Shown here: positions 5,145 through 5,570 of the stretch, in pieces
Position numbering within the stretch: position 1 is the first letter of the stretch
Layout: every line of letters begins with the position of its first letter
The notes under the pieces: model-generated
What the model was told of the DNA's origin: nothing
Databases searched by the model: none
The model's input: the letters and a program-made list of their open reading frames with translations, nothing else
NCBI GenBank assembly: GCA_009889585.1
Contig: WUQV01000213.1
Coordinates: 1-5,570 of the forward strand
Reading direction: 5' to 3'
Length of the DNA: 5,570 nucleotides
Source of the DNA: Candidatus Bathyarchaeota archaeon
Lineage (GTDB): Archaea > Thermoproteota > Bathyarchaeia > Bathyarchaeales > WUQV01
Position numbers and translations under genes: made by a program

Positions 5145-5570
5145 TTACGCGCCTTTTAACTTAAAGCTACCTTGCTTTATCGCTAAATCTAACTTCGAGT
5201 ACAATTGAACATAAATTGGCAAAGCCTTATTTAATGCTTCATCAACTGATATCTTCTGCCTCTCAACATCTTCCATAATATTTTCCACCAACCTTCTAGT
5301 CTCTGGAGTAACAAGCTTCTCATCTATGCCTGCTAATAAGTTCGTAAGAGCTTCACCTAATTCAGTCACTCGAAAGCTTCTACCTTCCCTTTTAGCATAA
5401 CCTCTATTAATTATTATAGTCGGATACTCATGCCTCGTCGCATCCGTTCCAATGCTATTCTTCTCCATTAACCTCAATAGCTCCGACTCCGTGAGGCGAG
5501 GAGGCGGCTCAGTCTTTCGCTTTAACAATTCGACTGCTTCAACCGAAAGCTCCTCCCCCTGCCGTAGCTC
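5145..5570 (-). CDS. type IA DNA topoisomerase (TopA/topo III family), C-terminal part, cut by window edge
   Basis: This is the last 141 residues of a type IA topoisomerase, which relaxes negatively supercoiled or single-stranded DNA by a 5'-phosphotyrosine intermediate. The frame is open to the window edge at 5570, so the true start and the catalytic Toprim and Tyr regions lie outside. The TTG at 5528 is an internal Leu codon, not a start. Diagnostic segments, numbered from the edge, are PPPRLTESEL (22-31), IGTDATR (40-46), RGYAKREGR (56-64) and LVTPETRRLVENIM (86-99), the core that closes the topoisomerase gate. The GTDAT form of the motif is typical of archaeal TopA and topo III proteins and argues against reverse gyrase. 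The protein ends about 40 residues after this core with a TAA and shows no CxxC zinc ribbons. Its end is convergent with the rightward small gene. Confidence 0.92.
   Translation of the reverse strand, partial: ELRQGEELSVEAVELLKRKTEPPPRLTESELLRLMEKNSIGTDATRHEYPTIIINRGYAKREGRSFRVTELGEALTNLLAGIDEKLVTPETRRLVENIMEDVERQKISVDEALNKALPIYVQLYSKLDLAIKQGSFKLKGA

Noticed and set aside
5526..5528. TTG as the start of a 127-residue topoisomerase-like protein
   Set aside because: The frame continues without a stop to the window edge with topoisomerase-like sequence upstream, so this is an internal Leu codon of a longer gene.
1..5570. Mobile element, CRISPR array or defence island
   Set aside because: No transposase, integrase, regularly spaced repeats, Cas or toxin-antitoxin-like proteins are present; the genes look like ordinary archaeal chromosome content.

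Overview
This window looks like a stretch of an archaeal chromosome, probably from a thermophilic lineage. The evidence is a phosphoglycolate-phosphatase-type HAD protein of the archaeal size class, a compact (354 aa) inositol-3-phosphate synthase, a radical SAM protein of an archaeal-looking type, and short intergenic gaps. The gaps contain TATA-like boxes about 27 nt ahead of start codons with almost no Shine-Dalgarno sequences. I cannot name the species or phylum from sequence alone. There are no mobile elements, CRISPR arrays or RNA genes that I can support, and no gene-free stretch over about 165 bases.

Layout, left to right. Bases 1-64 lie downstream of the first gene and hold a TATA-like element facing left. 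At 65-955 (-) is a PfkB-family sugar/polyol kinase. At 1120-2184 (-) is myo-inositol-3-phosphate synthase. At 2335-3852 (-) is a radical SAM enzyme with a B12-binding-like N-terminal region and a CxxxCxxC cluster motif. At 3936-4619 (-) is a HAD phosphatase that I start at an internal GTG rather than at the far upstream Met of the open frame. At 4714-5115 (+) is an unrecognised 133-residue protein with an N-terminal membrane segment, the only rightward gene. At 5145-5570 (-) is the C-terminal end of a type IA DNA topoisomerase that runs off the right edge.

The clearest functional link is the left pair. Inositol-phosphate synthase makes inositol phosphate from glucose 6-phosphate, and the adjacent PfkB kinase could supply a related phosphate by phosphorylating free inositol. 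In archaea inositol phosphate feeds inositol-headgroup lipids and, in some hyperthermophiles, inositol-based solutes. The kinase substrate is an inference from position. The other genes look like independent units, each with its own candidate promoter. The synthase stands out as the only gene with a plausible leader carrying a ribosome-binding site, and that site lies inside a small hairpin.

I did not find a clear new multi-gene system. The items most worth a second look are the inositol pair with its leader hairpin, the uncharacterised radical SAM enzyme, and the small membrane protein that shares a 94-bp divergent promoter region with the HAD gene.
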